From Shouchella shacheensis (GTDB lineage Bacteria; Bacillota; Bacilli; Bacillales; Bacillaceae_D), in the NCBI RefSeq assembly GCF_001484965.1, contig NZ_KQ947393.1:1-64000 (forward strand): 64,000 bases of DNA, written 5' to 3'. Positions within the stretch are counted from its first letter, which is position 1; every line of letters starts with the position of its first letter. This document shows, one piece after another, positions 1-7,891 of this stretch. A program made the translations under genes and the position numbers. Under the pieces are notes generated by a model. The model did no database searches. It was not told the origin of the DNA and saw only the letters and a program-made list of their open reading frames with translations.

Positions 1-187
1 TTGCCCTTAACACGATTGAAGAGGGAGTCTTCTGTCGGAAAATGATAAAATTCCGAACTTCTACCCACCGGAGACAGCCATATGAAAGGAGTTAAGGTCG
101 CTGACCCTGTCGGAGAAATCCGAACAAGCAGTGATAATCCGGACCAGACGAGAGGGTCAACAATGTTTTTAAACTCCAAAAGTTGAG

Positions 188-472
188 TTATGAGAACAGC
201 GCCAACCACAATGGCTTTTGTTCAGGTGCAAAAGCCTCGGTGGTACAGACGGATTCTGCTTCGAATCCTGAATCATGTGCGGTTCCAAGACTTGTCTCTG
301 AAACATTGTTCGTAAAACCTGCATCGTCAAAACAAGACGGCGCGCTGTATGCGTTTAGCGTAAAATCAATAATGACTCGTTCCTCAGCATCTGCCTCGTC
401 TTCCACTTGAATAATAAATCCAGTGCTAATAATAAGCACGACAACAATCAATGCGATCCAGCTTTGTTTCAT
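188..472 (-). CDS. Hypothetical small membrane-anchored or exported protein (94 aa)
   Basis: The N-terminus MKQSWIALIVVVLIISTGFII is a short basic start followed by one hydrophobic segment (about residues 5-21), which suggests a membrane anchor or signal sequence. An acidic stretch (EDEADAEE) follows. The ATG has a strong upstream GGAAGGAAG site. The C-terminal half has two cysteines and matches no family I recognise. A shorter open frame on the opposite strand over the same DNA lacks a ribosome binding site, so the minus strand is preferred. Function unknown. Confidence 0.55.
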   Translation of the reverse strand: MKQSWIALIVVVLIISTGFIIQVEDEADAEERVIIDFTLNAYSAPSCFDDAGFTNNVSETSLGTAHDSGFEAESVCTTEAFAPEQKPLWLALFS

Positions 473-620
473 TTTTTATTCGCTTCCTTCCATGTTCGTC
501 CAGATGACCTTCTCTTTAGTGTATAAGGCAAGCTCTGCAGTCGGCAACCCTTAATTTTCGTTCCTGTTCCGAAAAGAAAGTAAGATTATCTCACATCTTC
601 ATGTACGCACTTTAAAATCA

Positions 621-637
621 TGTGATATATTGTTACA
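621..637 (+). promoter_or_regulatory. TnrA/GlnR-type operator upstream of tnrA
   Basis: TGTGATATATTGTTACA fits the known TnrA/GlnR box TGTNANATTTTNTNACA at every fixed outer position, with one change in the central T run. It ends about 30 bases before the tnrA start. This suggests autoregulation, as known for tnrA in B. subtilis. Confidence 0.7.
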
Positions 638-667
638 TAAACCTACAAGGCAATGAGGTGGAGTGGA

Positions 668-970
668 GTGTCTTACAAAGACAAAAAAGTGATTACAATC
701 GGAGTCGTCAGTGAACTCACCGGGTTGTCAGAGAGAAAAATACGCTATTATGAAGAACGAAAGCTCCTCTTTCCAGACCGTTCTAAGGGAGGCACACGTA
801 AGTATTCGTTTTTAGATGTTGAACGCCTCGTTGATATTGCCAACAAAATGGAAGATGGCATGCAGACATTTGAAATTCGCAAAATGGAACAAAAAGCAAT
901 GAAAAAAGAAGAAGTGCGAAATCGGATGCTTAGAGGGCAGCTTAATGCAGCGTTTAATATGCGCAAGTAG
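668..970 (+). CDS. tnrA: Nitrogen-responsive MerR-family regulator TnrA
   Basis: TnrA activates or represses nitrogen genes when nitrogen is limiting and is held inactive by feedback-inhibited glutamine synthetase. The N-terminal winged-helix is typical ([20 protein letters not shown] near residues 14-33, then [14 protein letters not shown]). The short C-terminal tail (RGQLNAAF) is the TnrA type and not the longer GlnR tail. I chose the GTG at 668 because GAGGTGG lies 6 bases upstream and gives the typical SYKDKK start; an ATG at 653 is in frame. No glnA is adjacent, so the gene stands alone, followed by a terminator. A TnrA-type box at 621-637 suggests autocontrol. Confidence 0.9.
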   Translation: MSYKDKKVITIGVVSELTGLSERKIRYYEERKLLFPDRSKGGTRKYSFLDVERLVDIANKMEDGMQTFEIRKMEQKAMKKEEVRNRMLRGQLNAAFNMRK

Positions 971-1012
971 AAAAGGCACGGACCTATTTGTAACAACAAA
1001 TCGGCCTTTTTG
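970..1012 (+). terminator. Rho-independent terminator after tnrA
   Basis: AAAAGGC is repeated inverted as GCCTTTTT, with an inner ATTTGT/ACAAAT stem, directly after the tnrA stop. Confidence 0.6.
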
Positions 1013-1192
1013 TGTGTTATATTCCCGTTCGGGTTACGCCTCTGCTCCTCGTTTCGCCGGATTCGCTCGCGTCAGAACCTCGATCGCTGTTCCAAAATCT
1101 TCTTCCCTCAATTCTCATTTTTTTGCATGAGTTTTTCCTCTAATAAGCCACACTAACGATATTGAGACACTCGAACGGAGGGAACGTACATC

Positions 1193-2983
1193 ATGAACAA
1201 AATGAGCAAACGAGTACTCGCTATTCTTATTCCAGTGCTTCTTATCGGTTTGGTCCTTACCGTCCTCCCTAAGGAGACATCCGCGCCAGATGAGGGACCC
1301 ACCACTTCTTTGCATCATCATCCAGAACCACTTTCCCTTCAAGCGAAGGACAAGCTCGTGGCCGAGGATTTGGCAAGAACGACGACGTTGTTTATATCCA
1401 CTCTTTCCGAACAGCTTAAAGCTTGGGGCGAGGACCATGATGGGAATTTGACCGAGGAATTCGCAAGTGAACTTGAGGAGCACCCACATATTACCGGATT
1501 TGCGCTTATGGACGGGGATGAGATGATACAAAAGGCAGGGTCAATTACAAAGGTAGACCGAAGCTTCCTTGTCAACCAGCATGAACAAAGCCTTTTTTCC
1601 AACCCGTACGAGAAAAACGATAAGCAAATGCTTTTAATGGCGGAGTCAATGGACGATGGCAAGATGGTCGTTGGGGAAATTGATTTAAGCTTTGTTCAAT
1701 CCTATGTGACTGAGATGGCTGCGATTTCCGATAGCGGTGGAACCTTCTTTGTCTCGGGAGAGCAGCCACACATTAATTGGGAGACAACGTCTGATTTGCC
1801 TGAAGCGATTGAAAGGGAGACCGTTCCGGGGCTTGGATGGGACATCTTCGTTCAGTCCGAGGAACAACCCCCGGGTCCAGCCTTTAAAAATCATCAAGCG
1901 GTTGTGAAGCTGCAAGAACCTGAGAAGATTGGCGCCTTGCTCGCTGACCATGCAGGACTGACTCTCCTGTCAACTAACAAGCCTTACTTTGTTGTGGCGA
2001 GCCATAATCTGGAAGCCGAGGCACTCGCAGACGCCCTTTCTGAAGATGAACGCGTGCTTCTCGCTGAACCCAATTACCACTTTCATAACCAACTCATCAC
2101 GGACAATGAGGAGGTGGCGCCCAATGACGAGTTCTATGACCACCAATGGAATCTTGAACAGATGGAAATCGAACCAGGCTGGAATCTTGCGGATGGCGAA
2201 GACACAACGATCGCCATTGTAGACACTGGCGTCGATCCTGCTCATAAAGATCTTGCCGACAAGATTGTCGATGGCTATAATGCTATTGATGATTCTGATG
2301 ACTTCCAGGACGAGAACGGTCACGGCACGCATGTTGCAGGCATTGCCGCAGCGATGACAAACAATGTAGAAGGCATTGCTGGTGTTTCGTGGGCAAGCAA
2401 AATTATGCCGATCAAAGTCTTAGACGATAAAGGGGAAGGATCTTCCTTCTCTGTGGCAAGAGGCATTTACTGGGCTGTCGACCACGGGGCAGATGTTATT
2501 AACATGAGCCTCGGTGATTATTATCACTCGGAAGCGCTCTACGATGCCATTGTCTATGCACACGATCATGACGTGATCCTCATCACCGCTTCTGGCAATG
2601 ACAACGTCAGCGATCCAATGTTTCCAGCAGTCTATCCAGAAGTCTTGACGGTTGCTGCGGTTGACGATATGCGAAACCGCGCCTTCTTTTCAAACTTCGG
2701 CATTCATATTGACGTCTCTGCACCAGGGGAGCACATTCCTAGCTCTTACTTGGACAACCAGTATGTGATCCTCTCCGGCACATCGATGGCCTCTCCTCAT
2801 GCGGCCGGACTGGCAGCCCTCGTTCGCTCGCTTGAACCAGAGCTTTCCAATGAGGATGTGCTCAATTTGATTTGTGCCACCTCTTCGGAGCTTGGCCTAG
2901 AGGGCCATGATCCTTACTATGGCTTTGGAGAAATCGATGTAGAAAACACGCTCAAGCTGCTACAGGAGGATATGGAGGAATAA
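1193..2983 (+). CDS. Membrane-anchored subtilisin-like serine protease (S8, 596 aa)
   Basis: A hydrophobic segment at about residues 8-25 anchors or exports the protein. The catalytic triad is visible: Asp344 (IVDTGVD), His377 (NGHGTHVAG) and Ser531 (SGTSMASPHAAG). The protease core fills about residues 320-590. Before it, residues 240-300 look like an inhibitor-type prodomain (ending LLAEPNYHF), and residues 50-230 form a region I do not recognise. This makes it much longer than secreted alkaline subtilisins of about 380 aa. The start has a good site (CGGAGGGAACG). It is monocistronic, with a strong terminator after it. Extracellular or quality-control proteolysis is inferred. Confidence 0.9.
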   Translation: MNKMSKRVLAILIPVLLIGLVLTVLPKETSAPDEGPTTSLHHHPEPLSLQAKDKLVAEDLARTTTLFISTLSEQLKAWGEDHDGNLTEEFASELEEHPHITGFALMDGDEMIQKAGSITKVDRSFLVNQHEQSLFSNPYEKNDKQMLLMAESMDDGKMVVGEIDLSFVQSYVTEMAAISDSGGTFFVSGEQPHINWETTSDLPEAIERETVPGLGWDIFVQSEEQPPGPAFKNHQAVVKLQEPEKIGALLADHAGLTLLSTNKPYFVVASHNLEAEALADALSEDERVLLAEPNYHFHNQLITDNEEVAPNDEFYDHQWNLEQMEIEPGWNLADGEDTTIAIVDTGVDPAHKDLADKIVDGYNAIDDSDDFQDENGHGTHVAGIAAAMTNNVEGIAGVSWASKIMPIKVLDDKGEGSSFSVARGIYWAVDHGADVINMSLGDYYHSEALYDAIVYAHDHDVILITASGNDNVSDPMFPAVYPEVLTVAAVDDMRNRAFFSNFGIHIDVSAPGEHIPSSYLDNQYVILSGTSMASPHAAGLAALVRSLEPELSNEDVLNLICATSSELGLEGHDPYYGFGEIDVENTLKLLQEDMEE

Positions 2984-2993
2984 TCTTTTAGAG

Positions 2994-3026
2994 AAAAAGG
3001 GGCTGTCCCATATGAGACAGCCCTTC
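2994..3026 (+). terminator. Terminator between convergent protease and lipoprotein genes
   Basis: GGGCTGTC...GACAGCCC hairpin preceded by an A-rich run and followed by a short T-containing stretch. It lies between two convergent genes and may serve both. Confidence 0.7.
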
Positions 3027-3033
3027 AGTCGGT

Positions 3034-3801
3034 TTAGGAACGATCGACGTCGCCCGTCACGTTCTCCACCGCGACCTCCTCTGACTGTGTTTTGAGTTTG
3101 ACGTCTCCGTTAATATCCAGCAGGTTCACAGCCCCACTCACGTTTTGCACGGAGGCTGACCCGTCGTATTGCTCTATGGCGATATCCGCCTCTCCCATCA
3201 CAAGCGTTGCAGCACCTCCGGACTCACGCAACGAAAGCGAGCCACTCGTTTTGTGAACGTCAAGCGTCCCTTCGATCTGCTGAATCGTCGCCATTCCTGA
3301 CCCTCCATCTGTAAAAGAAAGGGCTCCATTCAGGTTGGCTACCTCTGTGTCTCCCGAGCCGTGATAAAGCGTGACGCCCCCATCGACATCTTCAATCGTC
3401 AATCGACCCGAGCGATGCTCCACATCAACCGCGAGTGAAGCAGGCATAACGATTTCTACATCTATTCTGCCTTTTCTCGCCTCTTGCCCTTGACGAACCT
3501 CAGATATAACGACAATTTGGTCGCCTTCTTGCTCCATGTCGAAAACCATCTGTTCCTCACCGTAGCGAACCGCTTCTTCTTCATCCTTCGCCGTGGCACT
3601 CGACGTGGCCCTCGCCTGCACAGAGGTGACCTCATCGCTCCCCGTGATCGTCACACGGCCTTGGTCATGCTTTACCCTCAGCTCGTCTATGCCCTCCGCG
3701 GAGACTTCCATTTCCTCTTCGTACTCGTATGTAACCATATTACACGCAGCAAGCATGAACAACATAGCCGCGAGAACGGTTCCTTTTGCCCATCGTTTCA
3801 T
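3034..3801 (-). CDS. Lipoprotein with DUF4097-like beta-repeat domain (255 aa)
   Basis: A lipoprotein signal peptide with lipobox LAAC (Cys20) predicts anchoring to the outer face of the membrane. The mature part is a chain of short strands carrying G and T turns (for example VTITGSDEV, LDINGDVKLK), typical of the DUF4097 putative-adhesin fold. It is strongly acidic. Function is unknown; such proteins often sit with envelope-stress genes, but none is adjacent here. It converges on the subtilase gene across a terminator. Confidence 0.75.
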   Translation of the reverse strand: MKRWAKGTVLAAMLFMLAACNMVTYEYEEEMEVSAEGIDELRVKHDQGRVTITGSDEVTSVQARATSSATAKDEEEAVRYGEEQMVFDMEQEGDQIVVISEVRQGQEARKGRIDVEIVMPASLAVDVEHRSGRLTIEDVDGGVTLYHGSGDTEVANLNGALSFTDGGSGMATIQQIEGTLDVHKTSGSLSLRESGGAATLVMGEADIAIEQYDGSASVQNVSGAVNLLDINGDVKLKTQSEEVAVENVTGDVDRS

Positions 3802-3871
3802 CCCATTTCCCCCCTCTTACTCCCTCTATAGTTTAGAGGGGAATGGTCAAAAGAAGCAAGCGATTCCTGAT

Positions 3872-4120
3872 CTACGCCTCTAGCCTTCGTCTAAAGGGAA
3901 GGATGACTGCCGGCGGTTGCTCGTGGTGTCTATATTCTGTGGTGTAGCCTTCCTTCTCTCTTTTTAAAAACGTTTTCTTGCGAATCGGTCGTGGGGCTGA
4001 CCAAGCAACAGAATCGAGGTTCTGCCAGCTGTCGTGGGTGATGTACTCCTGCTTATAATAGTAAGAGCGGCCACTTGGATAGAACTCACAGATGTATCTA
4101 ACCGTTTGTTTTGTATGCAT
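3872..4120 (-). CDS. Hypothetical basic protein (82 aa)
   Basis: An ATG at 4120 has the strong site AAAGGAGG 8 bases upstream, so I prefer it to a GTG at 4213 in the same frame that has no site. The protein is rich in Tyr, Arg and Lys, with no signal peptide or membrane segment. I do not recognise the family. It is divergent from darB. Confidence 0.55.
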   Translation of the reverse strand: MHTKQTVRYICEFYPSGRSYYYKQEYITHDSWQNLDSVAWSAPRPIRKKTFLKREKEGYTTEYRHHEQPPAVILPFRRRLEA

Positions 4121-4279
4121 GAGCACACCCTCCTTTACCCGTAGTATGAACCGATAGTCTTCCTGATATAACTTGAACTCCTCTATGGCTTTCTTGACAG
4201 ACGCTTTCAACACCTAGTAGGATAAAGAGGCATAGACTGATTCGGCCGCATGAAAATACTCAAAAAAGAAGTGATTCCT

Positions 4280-4720
4280 TTGTTCGATACGTTGAAAAAT
4301 CGCTCCATATCTGACGATGACATTGCCAATTTGATTATTCCATCTGACAAAGTCGCACATGTCCAGCTGAACAACCCGCTTGAGCATGCCCTACTCGTCC
4401 TTATTAAATCCGGCTACACAGCAATTCCTGTTCTAGATTCTTCCTTTAAGCTTGCTGGGACCATCAGCAAGTCACTCATCCTTGACTCTCTCCTTGGCGT
4501 GGAGAATTTTGAGCTTGATCGCCTGTCTGAAAAAAAAGTAGCCGAAGCCATGGATGTCAATGCCCCTTGCATTTCGCCAGACGCCACATTCTCCAAAGCG
4601 CTCTCACTCTCCATCAATCATCCATTTCTATGCGTTGTCGACCATGAGCAAGCCTTCAACGGCATTTTAACGCGTAGGTCCATCCTTGCCCTCATCAGCA
4701 AACACCTTCATCAACACTAG
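4280..4720 (+). CDS. darB: Cyclic-di-AMP receptor DarB (CBS-domain protein)
   Basis: This is two CBS domains in about 146 residues, as in B. subtilis DarB (YkuL), which senses c-di-AMP and, when free of it, binds Rel and pyruvate carboxylase. Blocks such as DKVAHVQL, LEHALLVL and GYTAIPVLD are strongly family-like, and GILTRRS closes the second domain. A TTG at 4280 (upstream AAGAAGTG) gives the usual length; an in-frame ATG at 4250 lacks a ribosome binding site. The gene is monocistronic, with a terminator following. Confidence 0.85.
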   Translation: MFDTLKNRSISDDDIANLIIPSDKVAHVQLNNPLEHALLVLIKSGYTAIPVLDSSFKLAGTISKSLILDSLLGVENFELDRLSEKKVAEAMDVNAPCISPDATFSKALSLSINHPFLCVVDHEQAFNGILTRRSILALISKHLHQH

Positions 4721-4727
4721 AGAAGTG

Positions 4728-4768
4728 AGTACAGGCCACAAAGATCAACCATCTTCTGGCCTGTCTAC
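4728..4768 (+). terminator. Terminator after darB
   Basis: ACAGGCCA...TGGCCTGT-type hairpin with an inner AAGAT/ATCTT stem and a TTTT tail. It overlaps the end of the convergent SRPBCC gene. Confidence 0.65.
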
Positions 4769-5190
4769 TTTTCGTCATCAAAGAGCCTTTGAATTTGAGT
4801 TTTTCTCGCTTTAAACATGGTTTTCAAGCCACGTTCTATCAAACGAGCAGGCAGCTTAGAACGAAATGCAATTTCATCTGTGAGGACGATCTCTTCTCCC
4901 TCCCTGCGAAAACGATGCGTATGCTTCCAGTAGGAAAAGGGAAACGGAGGTTTTTTTGCTTCATCCGTAAAGAAGTAAGGCGCTCGCACGTCTGTAATCA
5001 CTGAACTCCATTGAATGCGGAAAAGCAGGAGGTGAATACGAACGTTGACTTCCTCTTCCTCTTTCACTTGAACGGAGACCTTCGGAAAAGATTGCACCGC
5101 CTCCAAATTTGTCGGATCTGAAAAGAAATCCCACACTTGCTTCATAGATGCCTGAATTCTCGTTTCATATGAAAACACAAATGTATCCAA
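4765..5190 (-). CDS. SRPBCC (START/polyketide-cyclase-like) superfamily protein (141 aa)
   Basis: The N-terminus runs VFSYETRIQASMKQVWDFFSDP, the typical first strand and helix of the SRPBCC helix-grip fold that forms a hydrophobic ligand pocket. The domain fills the protein, and LTDEIAFRSKLP and the final helix complete the fold. The start is a TTG behind AAGGGGGGAG. It lies 12 bases after the yaaR-like gene on the same strand, so the two are probably one operon. The ligand cannot be read from sequence. Confidence 0.75.
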   Translation of the reverse strand: MDTFVFSYETRIQASMKQVWDFFSDPTNLEAVQSFPKVSVQVKEEEEVNVRIHLLLFRIQWSSVITDVRAPYFFTDEAKKPPFPFSYWKHTHRFRREGEEIVLTDEIAFRSKLPARLIERGLKTMFKARKTQIQRLFDDEK

Positions 5191-5202
5191 TCGTCTCCCC
5201 CC

Positions 5203-5646
5203 TTACAAATACAGTTGAACGAGCATTCCTTTTAACTCCCCTATCTGTTCGAGAAGCTCAAGCTCGCTTTTTTGCTCGTCAAACACGTTCTCGGTTAAGG
5301 ATAATAGCTCTTTATCCACCGTTTGAATCAGCGTGTATGGCTTATATCGTCCATCTCTGAAGCTTCCCGCCTTATCATCAAGCTTCAGTCCGAGCGTCAC
5401 CGCTTCGTCCATGCAGCGCTTCACCATTTGTTTAAACGCATGCAAGTCCGCCGCGGTGCGTTTGCTCGCTAGACGCTTTCCCTGTTCTTCTAATGCGGAC
5501 AGGTTTGCCTTTTGCTCCTCTCGCTTTGTGAGCTGTAAGGAGTGATTCATCGCCTCTCGGAACGTTGATGATGCTTGCGGCGCTATCGCCTTTGCCTTCG
5601 TCACCATCACAGGGTTCCCGCTCTGTCTCATACGATCTACGTCCAC
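5203..5646 (-). CDS. yaaR: YaaR-family (DUF327) protein
   Basis: The helical 147-residue protein matches the DUF327 pattern: a polar N-terminus, a central FKQMVKRCMDEAV helix, YTLIQTVDKELLSLTENV, and a terminal GELKGMLVQLYL. In B. subtilis yaaR lies near tmk and its role is unknown; here the neighbour is an SRPBCC gene, so the place is not conserved. GTG start behind AAGGAGGAG. Likely first gene of a two-gene operon. Confidence 0.75.
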   Translation of the reverse strand: MDVDRMRQSGNPVMVTKAKAIAPQASSTFREAMNHSLQLTKREEQKANLSALEEQGKRLASKRTAADLHAFKQMVKRCMDEAVTLGLKLDDKAGSFRDGRYKPYTLIQTVDKELLSLTENVFDEQKSELELLEQIGELKGMLVQLYL

Positions 5647-5763
5647 GGCTCTTCTCCTCCTTGACCTGATGCTTTCTCATTTTTCAAGATTCGTTTGAAA
5701 CTTGCCTAATGTTCGGGTATTATGAGAGTATGTTACATTGATTCGTTTATGGAGGTGTTGACC

Positions 5764-5949
5764 GTGATTAATGATTCGCATTTATCCAACTCACACACTG
5801 TCTATCAATCTTGTATGGAGCAAGTAATCATGTGTCTATACGCGTATCACCGCGAACACCAAAGAGCTCCAACGATCCCAGAAATATCTGTCCGAACGGG
5901 CGTGCCCGAAGAATTAATTTTAGAAAGTATGGAATTCAGCCAAAAATAG
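5764..5949 (+). CDS. Sigma-70 region 3-like mini-protein (61 aa)
   Basis: The GTG at 5764 is preceded by GGAGGTG; an ATG at 5722 is in frame but has no site. Residues 20-58 (EHQRAPTIPEISVRTGVPEELILESMEF) resemble region 3 of SigB/SigF-type sigma factors, where a helix-turn-helix follows the phrase RSPKVEEIAE. Nothing resembling regions 2 or 4 is present, so it cannot act as a sigma factor itself. It may be an adapter, a decoy or a relic. A GC-rich hairpin follows the stop. Confidence 0.6.
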   Translation: MINDSHLSNSHTVYQSCMEQVIMCLYAYHREHQRAPTIPEISVRTGVPEELILESMEFSQK

Positions 5950-5963
5950 CGTCTGCCAGCCAA

Positions 5964-5990
5964 CCACGCGCGGCTATAAGCCGCGCGTGG
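5964..5990. terminator. Perfect GC-rich hairpin between convergent genes
   Basis: CCACGCGCGGC and its exact complement are separated by 5 bases. There is no T run on either side, so it is a weak intrinsic terminator at best. It may shield both convergent 3' ends. Confidence 0.45.
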
Positions 5991-6023
5991 TGAGTGATGA
6001 GAGCCCAGCAACATCTTCTACCG

Positions 6024-7148
6024 TCAGTTTCCCACTTGCGATGCCTGATCCACAATCGCCACAATCGCTTGCGCTGCTTTTTCCAGTTCAGCGATGGCGA
6101 TCCGCTCGTTGGTCGTATGGATCTGCTCGTACCCAATCGCCAAATTGATCGTCGGGATGCCAAGCCCAGCGATAATATTTGCATCGCTGCCCCCGCCACT
6201 TGCACTTAGTGACGTCTTTAAACCAAGCGCGTGAAAAGCGTGTATCGCTGTCTGCACGACTTTTGCTTGCTCGCTTTCCTTATAGCCCGAATAGACCAAG
6301 TCGACGTCTACCTCGCAACTTGTCTTCATTTCCGCTGCTGCCGACTCAAATCCTTTTTTCATCGCTTCCACTTGCTTTGTGAGCTTGTCCCGTTCGAGAG
6401 ACCGAGCCTCTGCCGTAATTTCCACATAATCACAAACAATGTTGGTTTGTGTCCCACCTTCAAAGCGACCGATATTCGCCGTTGTTTCGGAATCAATGCG
6501 TCCAAGCGGCATTTTCGAGACGGCTTTGGAAGCAACGGAAATCGCTGATATTCCTTTTTCAGGTTCAACACCAGCATGTGCCGTTTTCCCATAGACCTTC
6601 GCTTTCAGCTTTGCCTGAGCAGGGGCTGCCACAATCATGGCGCCCACGGAACCGTCACTGTCCAGCGCATAGCCATAATCGGCGACGATGCGCTCGCGCT
6701 CCAGCTGCTTTGCGCCTACAAGACCTGATTCTTCTCCGACTGTGATGATAAACTGAACCGTGCCATGCTCACGTTTCTCTTCATTAATCGTTCGAATCGC
6801 TTCAAGCATAGCAGCAATCCCCGCTTTGTCATCTGCGCCAAGGATCGTCCGTCCATCCGATGAAATATACGTTTCATCCAACTGCGGCTCTACCGCTTTG
6901 CCTGGAACGACTGTATCCATATGCGAGGTAAAATAAATCGCGTCTGCCCTCTCCTTTGTTCCTTTCCATGTGCAAATCAAGTTGCCGGCCCCGTGTCCGG
7001 TCGCCTCTGCGGCTCGGTCTTCATAGACGTCAAGGCCAAGGCTTGTGAACTTCTCTTTGAGAACGGCGGCAATTTCAGACTCAAACCCTGTCTCCGAGTC
7101 GATCTTTACAAGTTCAACAAATTCATCGATTAATCGTTGCCTATTCAC
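6024..7148 (-). CDS. yqjE: M20-family metallopeptidase, PepT-like (YqjE type)
   Basis: A cytosolic two-zinc aminopeptidase. Metal-site motifs in order: FTSHMDTVVPG (His, Asp), LGADDKAG (bridging Asp), GEESGL (catalytic Glu and ligand Glu), DSDG, and a late IHTTNERI (His). The dimerisation domain interrupts the catalytic domain around residues 175-285. I chose the GTG at 7148 (GGAGTG 7 bases upstream) over the ATG at 7169. Position beside the VOC and YqjA-like genes parallels the B. subtilis yqj cluster. Short-peptide degradation is the expected role. Confidence 0.85.
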   Translation of the reverse strand: MNRQRLIDEFVELVKIDSETGFESEIAAVLKEKFTSLGLDVYEDRAAEATGHGAGNLICTWKGTKERADAIYFTSHMDTVVPGKAVEPQLDETYISSDGRTILGADDKAGIAAMLEAIRTINEEKREHGTVQFIITVGEESGLVGAKQLERERIVADYGYALDSDGSVGAMIVAAPAQAKLKAKVYGKTAHAGVEPEKGISAISVASKAVSKMPLGRIDSETTANIGRFEGGTQTNIVCDYVEITAEARSLERDKLTKQVEAMKKGFESAAAEMKTSCEVDVDLVYSGYKESEQAKVVQTAIHAFHALGLKTSLSASGGGSDANIIAGLGIPTINLAIGYEQIHTTNERIAIAELEKAAQAIVAIVDQASQVGN

Positions 7149-7205
7149 TATTATCACTCCATTCTTCATCCACTTATTCTATCTCAAAAAACGGATGAAA
7201 TCACG

Positions 7206-7610
7206 TTAGTCGCTGCTTTCACTTTCACAAAGTTCGATGAGCACTCCTCCTGAGAACGAAGGATGGATAAAGGCAACGGCGCGTCCGTGACTACCTAAAA
7301 CAGCCTCGTCTGTTGTAAACCTGAGCCCTTGCTTGCTCAAAGCGGCCATTGTTTGCTTCAAGTTCTTCGTGGCATAAGCGAGGTGATGCAGCCCCTCTCC
7401 ATACTTCTGCAAAAACCGCCACAGCGCTTTGTTCGACGGCAGCGGTTCAATCAGCTCAATCGAACAGCGAGAAGCTTGAAGAAATGTTGCACGAATGCCA
7501 TGATCTCGCAACACAAACATCTCTGTCGCTTGTGCTTGAAACCGTTGTTCATACTTTGCGGTAGTGGTCTTTAAACAGGGAGAGGCAAACGCAATATGAT
7601 CCAATTTCAA
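7206..7610 (-). CDS. yqjC: VOC-family protein, methylmalonyl-CoA epimerase-like (YqjC type)
   Basis: A glyoxalase/VOC fold with two beta-alpha-beta3 halves. Candidate metal ligands are His in LDHIAFA near the start, Glu in CSIELIEPL, His in GLHHLAY and Glu in VLIELCE near the end, the epimerase pattern. The start is TTG at 7610 behind GGAGGGAACG, giving 134 aa. No methylmalonyl-CoA mutase gene is in view, so the substrate remains open. Confidence 0.75.
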   Translation of the reverse strand: MKLDHIAFASPCLKTTTAKYEQRFQAQATEMFVLRDHGIRATFLQASRCSIELIEPLPSNKALWRFLQKYGEGLHHLAYATKNLKQTMAALSKQGLRFTTDEAVLGSHGRAVAFIHPSFSGGVLIELCESESSD

Positions 7611-7720
7611 TTCGTTCCCTCCAATAACTGTCAGAATTCCCCGAATGACCCCCCTTGTCCTGCGGTTCATTTTTATGTAAACTACTAAGAAGAAGTACTC
7701 AGGAGCGGGGAGGGGTATGC

Positions 7721-7822
7721 ATGCCGCGCAAAATGCAGCGTGTGATTGTCTATATCATGATTGGAACAATTGTTCTTAGTGGAATCATGATGGGCTTTGT
7801 TGGCTTAGGTAGCGGGCTTTAA
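7721..7822 (+). CDS. prli42: Prli42-like single-pass membrane peptide (33 aa)
   Basis: The ATG at 7721 follows a GGAGCGGGGAGGGG site. The peptide begins MPRKMQRVIVYIMIGTIVLS and continues as one transmembrane helix to a stop at 7820. The basic RKMQ start plus helix matches Prli42, the Listeria mini-protein that tethers the stressosome to the membrane. A terminator follows directly, so this is a complete tiny gene, divergent from the VOC gene. Assignment rests on short-sequence resemblance. Confidence 0.75.
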   Translation: MPRKMQRVIVYIMIGTIVLSGIMMGFVGLGSGL

Positions 7823-7840
7823 AAGGACTTTCCGAGAAAC

Positions 7841-7875
7841 AAACCAGGTTGACGTGTCGTCAGCCTGGTTTTTCT
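7841..7875 (+). terminator. Terminator after the Prli42-like gene
   Basis: AACCAGG.TGAC...GTCA.CCTGGTTTTT hairpin with T tail, 19 bases after the stop. Confidence 0.8.
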
Positions 7876-7891
7876 AGTTCCGGAGTGGCGC

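Noticed and set aside
1-76. Possible degenerate type A repeat
   Set aside because: Only the CTTCTACCCACCGGAG part resembles the element; too little to call.
82-186. Plus-strand micro-ORF of 34 codons at the window start
   Set aside because: No ribosome site. The surrounding sequence (CTTCTACCCACCGGAGACAG) looks like a decayed repeat tip, and the frame is not protein-like.
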